The notes beneath the pieces were generated by a model. That model had not been told where the DNA came from. It did no database searches and was given only the letters and a program-made list of their open reading frames with translations. DNA of 64,000 nucleotides from Streptomyces sp. NBC_01788 (GTDB lineage: Bacteria > Actinomycetota > Actinomycetes > Streptomycetales > Streptomycetaceae), in contig NZ_CP109090.1 in assembly GCF_035917575.1 (NCBI RefSeq), positions 5,332,001 through 5,396,000 on the forward strand. Reading direction: 5' to 3'. Of the stretch, positions 9,622 through 22,475 are shown piece after piece. Position numbers and translations under genes: made by a program. Position 1 is the first letter of the stretch; every line of letters starts with the position of its first letter.

Positions 9622-11022
9622 GTGCGTGAATACCTGCTGACGCTCTGCATCACGGCCGCGGTGACGTATCTGCTGACAGGGCCGGTACGTAAGTTCGCGA
9701 TCGTTGCGGGGGCGATGCCGGAGATCCGGGCACGTGACGTGCACCGGGAGCCCACTCCCCGGCTCGGCGGTATCGCGATGTTCTTCGGGATGTGCGCGGG
9801 CCTGCTCGTCGCCGATCACCTCACCAACCTCAACGAGGTCTTCGAGAAGTCGAACGAGCCGCGCGCGCTGCTCTCCGGCGCCGCCCTGATCTGGCTGATC
9901 GGCGTCCTGGACGACAAGTTCGAGATCGACGCCCTGATCAAGCTGGGCGGTCAGATGATCGCGGCCGGCGTCATGGTGATGCAGGGTCTGACGATCCTGT
10001 GGCTGCCCGTGCCCGGCGTCGGCACGGTGGCGCTCACCCAGTGGCAGGGCACCCTGCTCACGGTCGCCCTGGTCGTCATCACCATCAACGCGGTCAACTT
10101 CGTCGACGGCCTCGACGGTCTGGCCTCCGGCATGGTGTGCATCGCGGCCGCCGCGTTCTTCCTGTACGCGTATCGCATCTGGTACGGCTACAACATCGAG
10201 GCCGCCGCCCCCGCGACCCTCTTCGCGGCCGTCCTCATGGGCATGTGCCTGGGCTTCCTGCCGCACAACATGCACCCCGCGCGGATCTTCATGGGTGACT
10301 CGGGGTCCATGCTCATCGGCCTCGTGCTGGCGGCCGGCGCGATCTCGGTGACCGGGCAGGTCGACCCGGACGTGATGAAGCTGTTCTCCGGCTCCGAGCG
10401 CAACGCGGTGCACCAGATGGTGCCGGTCTACATCCCGCTGCTGATGCCGCTGACGATCATCGCCATCCCGGCCGCCGACCTGATTCTGGCCATCGTGCGG
10501 CGCACCTGGAACGGCAAGTCGCCGTTCGCCGCCGACCGCGGTCATCTGCACCACCGCCTGCTGGAGATCGGCCACTCGCACAGCCGGGCCGTGCTGATCA
10601 TGTACTTCTGGGCGGCCCTGATCGGCTTCGGCGCGCTCACCTACTCGGTCAAGTCGGCCTCCATGTGGATCGTGCTGGGCATCGTGGTGCTCAGCTTCAT
10701 CGGCCTTGTGCTGCTCCTGCTGCCGCGCTTCACTCCGCGCGCCCCGCGCTGGGCCGAGCAGTTCGTGCCGCCGCGGTACCGGCGCCGCCGTGCGGCCGCC
10801 CTCCCGGACGCCTCCACGCCCGCTACGGCGTCGTCCGTGTCGTCCGCGGCCCCCGAGGCCGCCGCGCCCCGCGCGTCCGAGGAGAGCCCGGCGCAGGGGG
10901 AGACGCCCGTGGCGGCGGGTGTGGGAGTCCGTGCCGGTGCGGCCGGTGGTGTCAACGGAGCGACCGCTGTGGGAGCCCGTTCGCGCGCCCTGGACGGGCG
11001 GAAGGCCGGAACGTCGCGCTGA
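9622..11022 (+). CDS. Undecaprenyl-phosphate GlcNAc-1-phosphate transferase (WecA/TagO/MraY-like)
   Basis: Integral membrane enzyme that transfers a sugar-1-phosphate from a UDP-sugar to undecaprenyl phosphate, starting synthesis of wall glycopolymers. The 466-residue protein has about eleven membrane segments and the family blocks LIGVLDDKF, NAVNFVDGLDGLA, HPARIFMGDSGS and HLHHRLLEIGHS. These supply the Mg-binding aspartates and the cytosolic histidine loop. A disordered Ala/Pro/Ser tail of about 80 residues follows the last helix. GTG 9622 fits the family N-terminus MREYLLTLC; GTG 9610 is an alternative. It stands directly before the ATP synthase operon. Confidence 0.9.
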   Translation: MREYLLTLCITAAVTYLLTGPVRKFAIVAGAMPEIRARDVHREPTPRLGGIAMFFGMCAGLLVADHLTNLNEVFEKSNEPRALLSGAALIWLIGVLDDKFEIDALIKLGGQMIAAGVMVMQGLTILWLPVPGVGTVALTQWQGTLLTVALVVITINAVNFVDGLDGLASGMVCIAAAAFFLYAYRIWYGYNIEAAAPATLFAAVLMGMCLGFLPHNMHPARIFMGDSGSMLIGLVLAAGAISVTGQVDPDVMKLFSGSERNAVHQMVPVYIPLLMPLTIIAIPAADLILAIVRRTWNGKSPFAADRGHLHHRLLEIGHSHSRAVLIMYFWAALIGFGALTYSVKSASMWIVLGIVVLSFIGLVLLLLPRFTPRAPRWAEQFVPPRYRRRRAAALPDASTPATASSVSSAAPEAAAPRASEESPAQGETPVAAGVGVRAGAAGGVNGATAVGARSRALDGRKAGTSR

Positions 11023-11108
11023 CGGCGCCAAGGTAAGAATCTGACTAAAGCGTTGCCAACTCGTGGGGCGTCAAATCCCCGCAATGTCGGGCGAACAGGG
11101 CTGGATTT

Positions 11109-11172
11109 TGCACAGAAGTGCAGCTGTACTCTCACACGTGAGGGTCAGCACACCTTTGAGGTAAAGACCTCA
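11109..11172 (+). promoter_or_regulatory. Three consecutive hairpins upstream of atpI
   Basis: In the relatively AT-rich 303-bp gap 11023-11325 there are three perfect inverted repeats: TGCAC-AGAA-GTGCA (11109-11122), CTCAC-AC-GTGAG (11131-11142) and TGAGGT-AAAG-ACCTCA (11157-11172). The atp operon promoter is expected in this gap. The repeats could be operators or leader-RNA folds. No confident -35/-10 pair is visible. Confidence 0.45.
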
Positions 11173-11325
11173 TCAAATAGTTTGTGATACCGTTCACGAG
11201 TATCCCGGATAGCCGAAGGGCCACAGTGCGAAGGTCCTGGTGGGGCCGAGGTTTTCACCCTCGGCACCGGGACTACGCTCGTCCCATGACGACGCCCTGC
11301 CCCCTGTGAATGCGGAGTTGCCGCG

Positions 11326-11772
11326 ATGCCGTCCAATGACGCCCGGATCCTGGCCGAGGCCGCTGTGCCCACAGCCGCCGTCGGTGCGGTTGCCGCCGTC
11401 ATCAGCGGTGTGGTCGCCGGTGGCAAGGGAGCGATCGGCGCGGTCGTCGCGACCGTGATCGCGATCCTCTTCATGGGGATCGGCCTCTACGTCCTGCAGC
11501 GCACCGCCAAGTCGCTCCCGCACCTTTTCCAGGCGATGGGCCTGATGCTCTACGCGACGCAGATCCTTCTGCTGTTCGTCTTCCTGGCAGTGTTCAAGCA
11601 CACGACGCTGTTCAACCCCAGGGCATTCGCCTTCACGCTGCTCGCTGCCACACTGGTGTGGATCGCGGCGCAGACGCGTGCGCACATGAAGTCCAAGATC
11701 CTCTATGTCGAGCCCGACTCGACCCCGTCTTCGGCCGGCCAGAAGTCCGAGAAGACGGAGCGCTCGTCGTGA
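11326..11772 (+). CDS. atpI: ATP synthase protein I-like membrane protein
   Basis: A 148-residue membrane protein in the classical atpI position, first gene of the F1Fo operon. AtpI has been proposed to help assemble the c-ring, but it is not a structural subunit and its role in Streptomyces is unsettled. Four hydrophobic segments are visible (about 11-33, 35-55, 67-88 and 98-118), followed by a charged tail. Start ATG 11326 has GGAG at 11313. A 225-bp gap separates it from atpB, so atpB may also have its own promoter. Confidence 0.85.
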   Translation: MPSNDARILAEAAVPTAAVGAVAAVISGVVAGGKGAIGAVVATVIAILFMGIGLYVLQRTAKSLPHLFQAMGLMLYATQILLLFVFLAVFKHTTLFNPRAFAFTLLAATLVWIAAQTRAHMKSKILYVEPDSTPSSAGQKSEKTERSS

Positions 11773-11997
11773 GCGGTAGGGCCGGGATAAGGACGCATGA
11801 GAGTTCCTGCTATCGTCCGTTGCCAACTGCGGCATCGCGGGCGCGGGCATCCGAGCTGACGCCTGGTCGATCGCGAGGCGAGATGCCCCACAGCCGCCCC
11901 CACATCCGTAACACCAGTCCCGTGCCGAACCGCGGCCTCGCGCCGCGCCGACACAACGAGGTTGCCGTACCCATGCGCCACGCTGAAGGAGCCCGCG

Positions 11998-12819
11998 GTG
12001 AGTGCTGATCCGACGCAGGTGCTCGCCTTCGAGACCGATTGCCACATCTTCTCCGGCTGTGGCTTCCCCGCTCCGGGCCTGCACTCGTTCCTGTTCGAGC
12101 CCCTCTGGGGCAACGCGGACAGCAACCTGTACTTCAACAAGACGATGCTGCTGGCGCTGCTCGGCTCCATCGTCGTCGTCGGATTCTTCTGGGCCGCCTT
12201 CCGTAAGCCCCAGGTCGTGCCGGGCAAGCTCCAGATGGTCGCCGAGGCCGGTTACGACTTCATCCGGCGCGGGGTCGTCTACGAGACGATCGGCAAGAAG
12301 GAAGGCGAGAAGTACGTCCCGCTCGTCGTCTCCCTGTTCTTCTTCGTCTGGATGATGAACCTCTGGTCGATCATCCCGGTCGCCCAGTTCCCGGTCACCG
12401 CGATCATCGCGTACCCGGCGGTCCTGGCCCTGATCGTCTACGTGCTGTGGGTCTCGCTGACCTTCAAGCGCCACGGCTTCGTGGGCTTCTTCAAGAACGT
12501 GACGGGCTACGACAAGTCGCTGGGCGCGGTGCTGCCGCTGGCCATGCTCATTGAGTTCTTCTCGAACCTGCTGGTGCGGCCGTTCACCCACGCGGTGCGA
12601 CTCTTCGCCAACATGTTCGCGGGCCACACGCTGCTGCTGCTCTTCACGATCGCGAGCTGGTACCTGCTCAACGGCATCGGCATCGCCTACGCCGGTGTCA
12701 GCTTCGTCATGACGCTCGTGATGACGGCCTTCGAGCTCTTCATCCAGGCACTGCAGGCGTACGTCTTCGTCCTCCTGACGTGCACCTACATCCAGGGCGC
12801 GCTCGCCGAGCATCACTGA
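11998..12819 (+). CDS. atpB: ATP synthase subunit a
   Basis: Fo subunit a provides the two half-channels for protons next to the c-ring. The 273-residue protein begins at GTG 11998 with AAGGAG six bases upstream, giving MSADPTQVLAFETDCHIF. The C-terminal helices carry the essential arginine in LLVRPFTHAVRLFANMFAGH and the conserved FELFIQALQAYVFVLLTCTYI block. An upstream in-frame ATG at 11962 lacks a good ribosome-binding site. Confidence 0.95.
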   Translation: MSADPTQVLAFETDCHIFSGCGFPAPGLHSFLFEPLWGNADSNLYFNKTMLLALLGSIVVVGFFWAAFRKPQVVPGKLQMVAEAGYDFIRRGVVYETIGKKEGEKYVPLVVSLFFFVWMMNLWSIIPVAQFPVTAIIAYPAVLALIVYVLWVSLTFKRHGFVGFFKNVTGYDKSLGAVLPLAMLIEFFSNLLVRPFTHAVRLFANMFAGHTLLLLFTIASWYLLNGIGIAYAGVSFVMTLVMTAFELFIQALQAYVFVLLTCTYIQGALAEHH

Positions 12820-12875
12820 GCGCCCCGCGCAGGAACCCCCTGATCGTCCGGTGGCCAACCCCCACCGGTCCGTAA

Positions 12876-13124
<249 letters not shown>

Positions 13125-13166
13125 CCAGCTGAATCACTTCCAGCCGACTAGACGAAAGGCAGAAAC

Positions 13167-13718
13167 ATGAGCCCGCTGCTCACGGTCGCGGCCGAGACGG
13201 AGAACCCGCTCGTCCCGCCGATCCCCGAGCTTGTCATCGGCCTGATCGCCTTCGTCATCGTCTTCGGTTTCCTCGCGAAGAAGCTCCTCCCGAACATCAA
13301 CAAGGTTCTGGAGGAGCGCCGCGAGGCCATCGAGGGCGGTATCGAGAAGGCCGAGGCCGCGCAGACCGAGGCCCAGAGCGTCCTTGAGCAGTACAAGGCT
13401 CAGCTCGCCGAGGCCCGCCACGAGGCCGCGCGCCTGCGCCAGGAGGCACAGGAGCAGGGCGCCACGCTCATCGCCGAGATGCGGGCCGAGGGCCAGCGTC
13501 AGCGCGAGGAGATCGTCGCCGCCGGCCACGCCCAGATCGAGGCCGACCGCAAGGCCGCCGCGTCCGCGCTCCGGCAGGACGTCGGCACGCTGGCCACCGA
13601 GCTGGCCGGCAAGCTCGTCGGCGAGTCCCTCGAGGACCACGCCCGGCAGAGCCGTGTGATCGACCGCTTCCTCGACGGCCTCGATGAAGCCGCTTCGAAG
13701 GCCGAGGCGACTCGATGA
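13167..13718 (+). CDS. atpF: ATP synthase subunit b
   Basis: Peripheral stalk subunit linking Fo to F1. The 183-residue protein has one N-terminal membrane helix (about 22-40, LVIGLIAFVIVFGFL) and a long charged coiled coil (about 45-165) rich in Ala, Glu, Gln and Arg. ATG 13167 follows GAAAGG. The stop overlaps the atpH start (ATGA at 13715-13718), indicating translational coupling. Confidence 0.95.
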   Translation: MSPLLTVAAETENPLVPPIPELVIGLIAFVIVFGFLAKKLLPNINKVLEERREAIEGGIEKAEAAQTEAQSVLEQYKAQLAEARHEAARLRQEAQEQGATLIAEMRAEGQRQREEIVAAGHAQIEADRKAAASALRQDVGTLATELAGKLVGESLEDHARQSRVIDRFLDGLDEAASKAEATR

Positions 13719-14536
13719 CCATGCACGGAGCCAGCCGTGAGGCGCTGACCGCCGCACGGGAGCGTCTGGACGCGCTGACGGACTCCACCTCCGTGGACGC
13801 CGGCCGGCTCGCCGACGAACTGGCGGCCGTCACCGCGCTGCTCCACCGCGAGGTCGGTCTGCGTCGGGTCCTGACCGACCCGGCGCAGTCCGGCGAGGCC
13901 AAGGCCACGCTGGTGCAGCGTCTGCTCGGCGGGCAGATCGGCGGCACGGCCACCGACCTGGTGTCCGGCATGGTGCGTTCCCGCTGGTCGCAGCCCCGCG
14001 ACCTGGTCGACACGCTGGAGGAGCTGGCGGACGTCGCCGACCTCACGGCGGCACAGCAGAACGGCACGCTCGACGACGTCGAGGACGAACTGTTCCGCTT
14101 CGGCCGGATCGTCTCCTCGAGCACCGGCCTGCGCGCGGCCCTGACCGACCGCGCCGCGGCCGCCTCGGCCAAGAAGGAACTGCTGCGCCGGCTGCTCGGC
14201 GGCCGCACGGCCCCGACCACCGAGCGTCTGGTGACGCGCCTTGTGACCGCGCCGCGGGGACGTAGCCTGGAAGCGGGACTGGAGTCCCTGACCAAGCTCG
14301 CCGCCGAACGCCGCGACCGCATGGTCGCCGTCGTCACCTCGGCGGTCCCCCTGAGCGACACGCAGAAGCAGCGCCTCGGCGCGGCCCTCGCCAAGCTCTA
14401 CGGCCGCCAGATGCACCTCAACCTCGACGTGGACCCCGACGTCCTCGGCGGGATGCGGGTGCAGGTCGGCGACGAGGTCATCAACGGCTCCCTCGCGGAC
14501 CGGCTCGAGGACGCCGCCCGCCGCATGGCGAGCTAG
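13715..14536 (+). CDS. atpH: ATP synthase subunit delta
   Basis: OSCP-like subunit that joins the peripheral stalk to the top of F1. At 273 residues it is longer than the about 180 of E. coli delta, as in other actinobacteria, because of an N-terminal extension. The C-terminal half has the family pattern VVTSAVPLSDTQKQRLGAAL and VGDEVINGSLADRLEDAAR. The start ATG 13715 overlaps the atpF stop; ATG 13721 two codons later is equally possible. Confidence 0.93.
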   Translation: MTMHGASREALTAARERLDALTDSTSVDAGRLADELAAVTALLHREVGLRRVLTDPAQSGEAKATLVQRLLGGQIGGTATDLVSGMVRSRWSQPRDLVDTLEELADVADLTAAQQNGTLDDVEDELFRFGRIVSSSTGLRAALTDRAAAASAKKELLRRLLGGRTAPTTERLVTRLVTAPRGRSLEAGLESLTKLAAERRDRMVAVVTSAVPLSDTQKQRLGAALAKLYGRQMHLNLDVDPDVLGGMRVQVGDEVINGSLADRLEDAARRMAS

Positions 14537-14585
14537 CAGCAACTCAACACGCAAGACGTACACGACGGCCCTGGTTGGGCCGTGC

Positions 14586-14638
14586 AGAGGATTCACCTCT
14601 TATTGGGGGGAGTCCCCGACTCGTGGAATACCCCCCAA
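14586..14638 (+). other. Two hairpins between atpH and atpA
   Basis: AGAGG-ATTCA-CCTCT (14586-14600) and a larger perfect pair TTGGGGGG (14603-14610)/CCCCCCAA (14631-14638). They lie inside the operon, 40-90 bp before atpA. They could be mRNA stability or processing structures that separate the Fo and F1 messages. There is no U-tract. Confidence 0.45.
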
Positions 14639-14677
14639 GTGAAACTTCGGGCCCAACAAGGAGAGCAGGGAACCCAG

Positions 14678-16270
14678 ATGGCGGAGCTCACGATCCGGCC
14701 GGAGGAGATCCGGGACGCGCTGGAGAACTTCGTCCAGTCGTACAAGCCGGACGCGGCCTCGCGCGAGGAGGTCGGTACGGTCACCCTTGCCGGCGACGGC
14801 ATCGCGAAGGTCGAGGGGCTTCCCTCGGCCATGGCCAACGAACTGCTGAAGTTCGAGGACGGCACCCTCGGCCTCGCCCTCAACCTCGAGGAGCGCGAGA
14901 TCGGTGCCATCGTCCTCGGTGAGTTCAGCGGTATCGAGGAGGGCCAGCCGGTGCAGCGCACCGGTGAGGTTCTGTCCGTCGCCGTGGGCGAGGGCTACCT
15001 CGGCCGCGTGGTGGACCCGCTCGGCAACCCGATCGACGGCCTCGGCGAGATCGAGACCGAGGGTCGCCGCGCCCTCGAACTGCAGGCCCCCACGGTCATG
15101 CAGCGCAAGTCGGTGCACGAGCCGATGGAGACGGGCTACAAGGCCGTCGACGCCATGACCCCGATCGGCCGCGGCCAGCGTCAGCTGATCATCGGCGACC
15201 GCCAGACCGGCAAGACCGCGCTGGCCGTCGACACGATCATCAACCAGCGTGACAACTGGCGCACCGGCGACCCGAACAAGCAGGTCCGCTGCATCTACGT
15301 CGCCATCGGCCAGAAGGGCTCCACCATCGCGTCGGTCCGGCGCTCGCTGGAGGAGAACGGCGCGCTGGAGTACACGACCATCGTGGCCGCCCCGGCGTCC
15401 GACCCGGCCGGCTTCAAGTACCTGGCGCCGTACACCGGGTCCGCCATCGGTCAGCACTGGATGTACCAGGGCAAGCACGTCCTGATCATCTTCGACGACC
15501 TGTCGAAGCAGGCCGACGCCTACCGCGCCGTGTCGCTGCTGCTGCGCCGTCCGCCGGGCCGTGAGGCCTACCCGGGCGACGTCTTCTACCTGCACTCCCG
15601 TCTGCTGGAGCGCTGCGCGAAGCTGTCCGACGACATGGGCAAGGGCTCGATGACGGGTCTGCCGATCGTCGAGACCAAGGCCAACGACGTCTCGGCGTTC
15701 ATCCCGACCAACGTCATCTCCATCACCGACGGCCAGTGCTTCCTGGAGTCGGACCTGTTCAACGCCGGTCAGCGCCCCGCGCTGAACGTCGGTATCTCCG
15801 TCTCCCGAGTCGGTGGTTCCGCGCAGCACAAGGCGATGAAGCAGGTCTCCGGCCGTCTGCGCGTGGACCTGGCCCAGTTCCGTGAGCTGGAGGCGTTCGC
15901 CGCCTTCGGTTCCGACCTGGACGCGGCCTCCAAGGCCCAGCTGGAGCGCGGTCAGCGCATGGTCGAGCTGCTGAAGCAGGACCAGTACCAGCCGATGGCC
16001 ACCGAGGACCAGGTCGTCTCCGTGTGGGCCGGTACCACCGGCAAGATGGACGACGTGCCGGTCGCCGACATCCGCCGCTTCGAGAAGGAGCTCCTGGAGT
16101 ACCTGCACCGCAAGGAGCAGGGCCTCATGACCTCCATCAAGGAGGGCGGCAAGATGTCCGACGACACGCTCCAGGCCACCGCCGAGGCGATCGCCGAGTT
16201 CAAGAAGCAGTTCGAGACGGGCGACGGAAAGCTGCTCGGCGAGGACACCCCGGCCGCTGCCGCCAAGTGA
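14678..16270 (+). CDS. atpA: ATP synthase subunit alpha
   Basis: Non-catalytic nucleotide-binding F1 subunit, 530 residues. The beta-barrel N-terminus is followed by the P-loop GDRQTGKT (about 173-180) and the alpha signature segment around [21 protein letters not shown] 14678 begins [15 protein letters not shown], the usual N-terminus; an in-frame upstream extension to 14582 runs through the two hairpins and is rejected. Normal length and spacing. Confidence 0.97.
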   Translation: MAELTIRPEEIRDALENFVQSYKPDAASREEVGTVTLAGDGIAKVEGLPSAMANELLKFEDGTLGLALNLEEREIGAIVLGEFSGIEEGQPVQRTGEVLSVAVGEGYLGRVVDPLGNPIDGLGEIETEGRRALELQAPTVMQRKSVHEPMETGYKAVDAMTPIGRGQRQLIIGDRQTGKTALAVDTIINQRDNWRTGDPNKQVRCIYVAIGQKGSTIASVRRSLEENGALEYTTIVAAPASDPAGFKYLAPYTGSAIGQHWMYQGKHVLIIFDDLSKQADAYRAVSLLLRRPPGREAYPGDVFYLHSRLLERCAKLSDDMGKGSMTGLPIVETKANDVSAFIPTNVISITDGQCFLESDLFNAGQRPALNVGISVSRVGGSAQHKAMKQVSGRLRVDLAQFRELEAFAAFGSDLDAASKAQLERGQRMVELLKQDQYQPMATEDQVVSVWAGTTGKMDDVPVADIRRFEKELLEYLHRKEQGLMTSIKEGGKMSDDTLQATAEAIAEFKKQFETGDGKLLGEDTPAAAAK

Positions 16271-16291
16271 CGTAAGGAAGGGACCTGACTC

Positions 16292-18645
<2,354 letters not shown>

Positions 18646-18660
18646 GCATCGAGCTCACCC

Positions 18661-18735
18661 GAGGGGGCGGGTGCGGTCCCGCCCCCTCTCCCACGCCCCT
18701 TAGAATTGACCCCAACACCCGGCAGCCCTGCCGGG
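18661..18735 (+). promoter_or_regulatory. Two stem-loops between atpD and atpC
   Basis: Perfect 11-bp arms GAGGGGGCGGG (18661-18671)/CCCGCCCCCTC (18678-18688), then CCCGGCAG-CC-CTGCCGGG (18718-18735) directly before the atpC ribosome-binding site. A TAGAAT hexamer at 18701-18706 would suit a -10 box but has no clear -35. The arrangement suggests partial termination, processing or translational control that sets epsilon levels. The folds are seen; the role is inferred. Confidence 0.55.
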
Positions 18736-18756
18736 TGGTGACCCGAGGAGCCACTC

Positions 18757-19131
18757 TTGGCTGCTGAGCTGCATGTCGAGCTGGTCGCCGCCGACCGCCA
18801 GGTCTGGTCCGGCGAGGCCACCCTGGTCGTCGCGCGCACCACGTCCGGCGACATCGGCGTCATGCCCGGTCACCAGCCGCTGCTCGGTGTGCTGGAGTCG
18901 GGCCCGGTGACCATCCGTACGAGTGAAGGTGCGACCGTCATCGCCGCTGTGCACGGCGGTTTCGTCTCGTTCGCGGACAACAAGCTGTCGCTGCTGGCGG
19001 AGATCGCCGAACTCTCGGACGAGATCGACGTCCAGCGCACCGAGCGGGAGCTCGAACGCGCGAAGGCGGAGGGCGACGCTCATGCCGAGCGCCGCGCGGA
19101 GGTCCGACTGCGCGCGGCGACGACGAGCTGA
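18757..19131 (+). CDS. atpC: ATP synthase subunit epsilon
   Basis: Inhibitory and coupling subunit at the foot of the rotor, 124 residues. The N-terminal beta-sandwich contains GDIGVMPGHQPLLGVLESG and GGFVSFADNKLSLLAE; the C-terminal part is helical and highly charged. TTG 18757 is the start, with GAGGAG six bases upstream; the MAAELHVELVAADR N-terminus matches the family. Last gene of the operon, followed by a very strong terminator. Confidence 0.95.
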   Translation: MAAELHVELVAADRQVWSGEATLVVARTTSGDIGVMPGHQPLLGVLESGPVTIRTSEGATVIAAVHGGFVSFADNKLSLLAEIAELSDEIDVQRTERELERAKAEGDAHAERRAEVRLRAATTS

Positions 19132-19157
19132 ACCAAGCCAGCCGTGTGATGACGTCA

Positions 19158-19205
19158 CTCAGCCGCGGCCGGTACCGGAGCAATCCGGTACCGGCCGCGG
19201 CTGAG
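19158..19205 (+). terminator. atp operon terminator
   Basis: A perfect 21-bp inverted repeat (arms 19158-19178 and 19185-19205) with loop AGCAAT, starting 26 bp after atpC. A TTTTTT run occurs at 19219. This is the longest perfect stem seen in the window. Confidence 0.92.
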
Positions 19206-19261
19206 GTGAATGTGGATGTTTTTTCCGTTCCATTACCTAGGAGACGAGGAGGTCGGTGTCG

Positions 19262-19708
19262 ATGGTCCTCGCTCTGACTGTGTGCGGGCTGGTGGTCTTG
19301 CTCGTGGTGATGGGACTGTTCGTCTTCGGCCTGCGACGCAGGCTCATCCAGCGTTCGGGCGGCACCTTCGACTGCAGCCTGCGCTGGGACGTACCGGAGA
19401 AGGCCGACACCAGCGGCAAGGGCTGGAGCTACGGTGTCGCCCGCTACAACGGCGACCGCGTCGAGTGGTTCCGTGTCTTCTCCTACGCGCTCCGCCCGCG
19501 CCGCACCCTGGAGCGGGCCTCCATCGAGGTGGCCGGCCGCCGTCTGCCCGAGGGCGAGGAGGAACTCGCCCTGCTCTCCGACGCGGTCGTCCTCACCTGC
19601 CTGCACCGCGGTACGCGCCTGGAACTCGCGATGAGCGAGGACGCGCTGACGGGCTTCCTGGCCTGGCTGGAGGCGGCACCGCCCGGACAACGGGTGAATG
19701 TGGCGTAG
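19262..19708 (+). CDS. DUF2550 family membrane-anchored protein
   Basis: A 148-residue actinobacterial protein of unknown function, usually found directly after the ATP synthase genes. One N-terminal membrane helix (about 2-22, LALTVCGLVVLLVVMGLFVF) is followed by a soluble domain with FDCSLRW and WFRVFSYALRPRR, likely cytoplasmic given the RRR after the helix. ATG 19262 is chosen because GAGGAGG ends nine bases upstream; GTG 19256 is too close to it. The 3' end lies in a 17-bp direct repeat. Confidence 0.85.
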   Translation: MVLALTVCGLVVLLVVMGLFVFGLRRRLIQRSGGTFDCSLRWDVPEKADTSGKGWSYGVARYNGDRVEWFRVFSYALRPRRTLERASIEVAGRRLPEGEEELALLSDAVVLTCLHRGTRLELAMSEDALTGFLAWLEAAPPGQRVNVA

Positions 19709-19773
19709 CCGCATTCGCTCGTTGGGTGGGGGTCCCCCCGGACGAAGTCTGGGGGAGGGTGAATGTGGCGTAG
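19692..19773. repeat. 17-bp direct repeat flanking a hairpin at the DUF2550 3' end
   Basis: GGGTGAATGTGGCGTAG occurs at 19692-19708 (the last codons and stop of the DUF2550 gene) and again at 19757-19773. The 48 bp between contain CCCCCGGAC-GAA-GTCTGGGGG (19735-19755, one G:T pair). The pattern fits insertion of a small palindromic element with target duplication, or a replication-slippage duplication. The gene stays intact because the first copy ends it. Confidence 0.6.
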
Positions 19774-19783
19774 TACGGCGAAG

Positions 19784-19838
19784 AGCGCCGCCGGACCTGG
19801 TCCGGGGGCGCTCCGCCGGTCTTGGGACCCGTGGGTCC
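19784..19838. terminator. Convergent terminator between DUF2550 and chitinase genes
   Basis: 14-bp arms 19784-19797 and 19799-19812 (one mismatch), plus a second perfect hairpin GGACCC-GT-GGGTCC at 19825-19838 touching the chitinase stop. Both could serve the leftward chitinase gene, and the first also the rightward gene. Confidence 0.7.
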
Positions 19839-21668
<1,830 letters not shown>

Positions 21669-21775
21669 ACCGCGCCTCCTCTTGTGAGGTCGCCTGCGGG
21701 GCGCTATGGCCACCCCTTCGGCGGTGGGGGTTGTGGTCGGGGGCGTGACTGAGCCATCACGCCACCGGTGCCGCG

Positions 21776-21818
21776 AGAATAGAAAGGTCTGGACCACGGG
21801 TCAATAGGTCTGGACCAG
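21776..21818 (-). promoter_or_regulatory. Chitinase promoter with two DasR-type sites
   Basis: Read on the minus strand: -35 TTGACC (21799-21804), a 17-bp spacer, and -10 TATTCT (21776-21781). The 11-bp sequence TGGTCCAGACC occurs in the spacer (21786-21796) and again just upstream of the -35 (21807-21817), 21 bp or two helical turns apart. It closely matches the published Streptomyces chitinase direct repeats and DasR consensus TGGTCTAGACCA. Confidence 0.85.
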
Positions 21819-21834
21819 TTGCCCCCGTCGGCTC

Positions 21835-22475
21835 TCAGATCCCCAACTCCTGCGCCAGCACCGCCGCTTGGACCCGGCTGCGCAGCTCAAGCCTGCCCAG
21901 CAGGCGGCTGACGTGGGTCTTCACCGTGCCCTCCGCTAGTGCCGCGACGGGGCGAACGCTGCCTGTCGCGGCACTAGGTCGAGGCGAAGGGCGATCCCGG
22001 CGTTGGACAGCCCCTCACCCAGGCGCGACAGCACCTCGCGCTCCCGGGGGGGGCAGGGTGTCCACGCGGCCGGCACCGCCTTCGCCTCCCGTGCCGGCGC
22101 GGCGGCGAACTCGGCGAACAGGCGCCGGGTGACGGCGGGCACGACGATCCCCTCCCCGCGTGCCACCGTGCGCACCGCCTCCACCAGCTCCCGCGCCTCG
22201 GCACTCTTGAGCAGGAATCCGGCCGCGCCCGCGCGCAGCGCCCCGAAGACGTACTCGTCGAGGTCGAAGGTGGTCAGCGCAAGGATGTCGGCCGGCCGCT
22301 CCGCGACCACCTGCAAAGTCGCCGACGCCCCGTCCAGCAGCGGCATCTGAATGTCCATCACCACCACGTCCGGACGCAGTTCGCAGGTCGGCGCCACCGC
22401 CTGCTCGCCGTCCGCCGCCTCGCCGGTCACTTCGATGCCGGGCGCGCTGCGCAGGATCAGGACCAGCCCGGCGGG
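21835..22475 (-). pseudogene. NarL/FixJ-family response regulator remnant
   Basis: The receiver core is recognisable (APGIEVTGEAADGEQ, RPDVVVMDIQMPLLDG with the phospho-aspartate, LALTTFDLDEYVFGAL, AGAAGFLLKSA), then the LuxR-type HTH start (REREVLSRLGEGLSNAGIALRL). Two lesions are visible. The first receiver strand with its acidic pair is missing; the frame runs instead into an unrelated hydrophobic segment. The HTH is cut by a 42-bp CTAG-ended palindrome (21936-21977). Removing 38 bp restores LDLAEGTVKTHVSRLLGR and a natural end QELGI at 21835. It is not expected to make a functional regulator. Confidence 0.85.
21936..21977. mobile_element. 42-bp CTAG-ended palindromic insertion
   Basis: Perfect 13-bp inverted repeats CTAGTGCCGCGAC (21936-21948) and GTCGCGGCACTAG (21965-21977) enclose a 16-bp centre. 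Excising 38 bp and leaving one CTAG exactly restores the response-regulator frame, so CTAG is probably a 4-bp target duplication. It is too small to encode a transposase and resembles a non-autonomous MITE-like unit. Confidence 0.75.
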
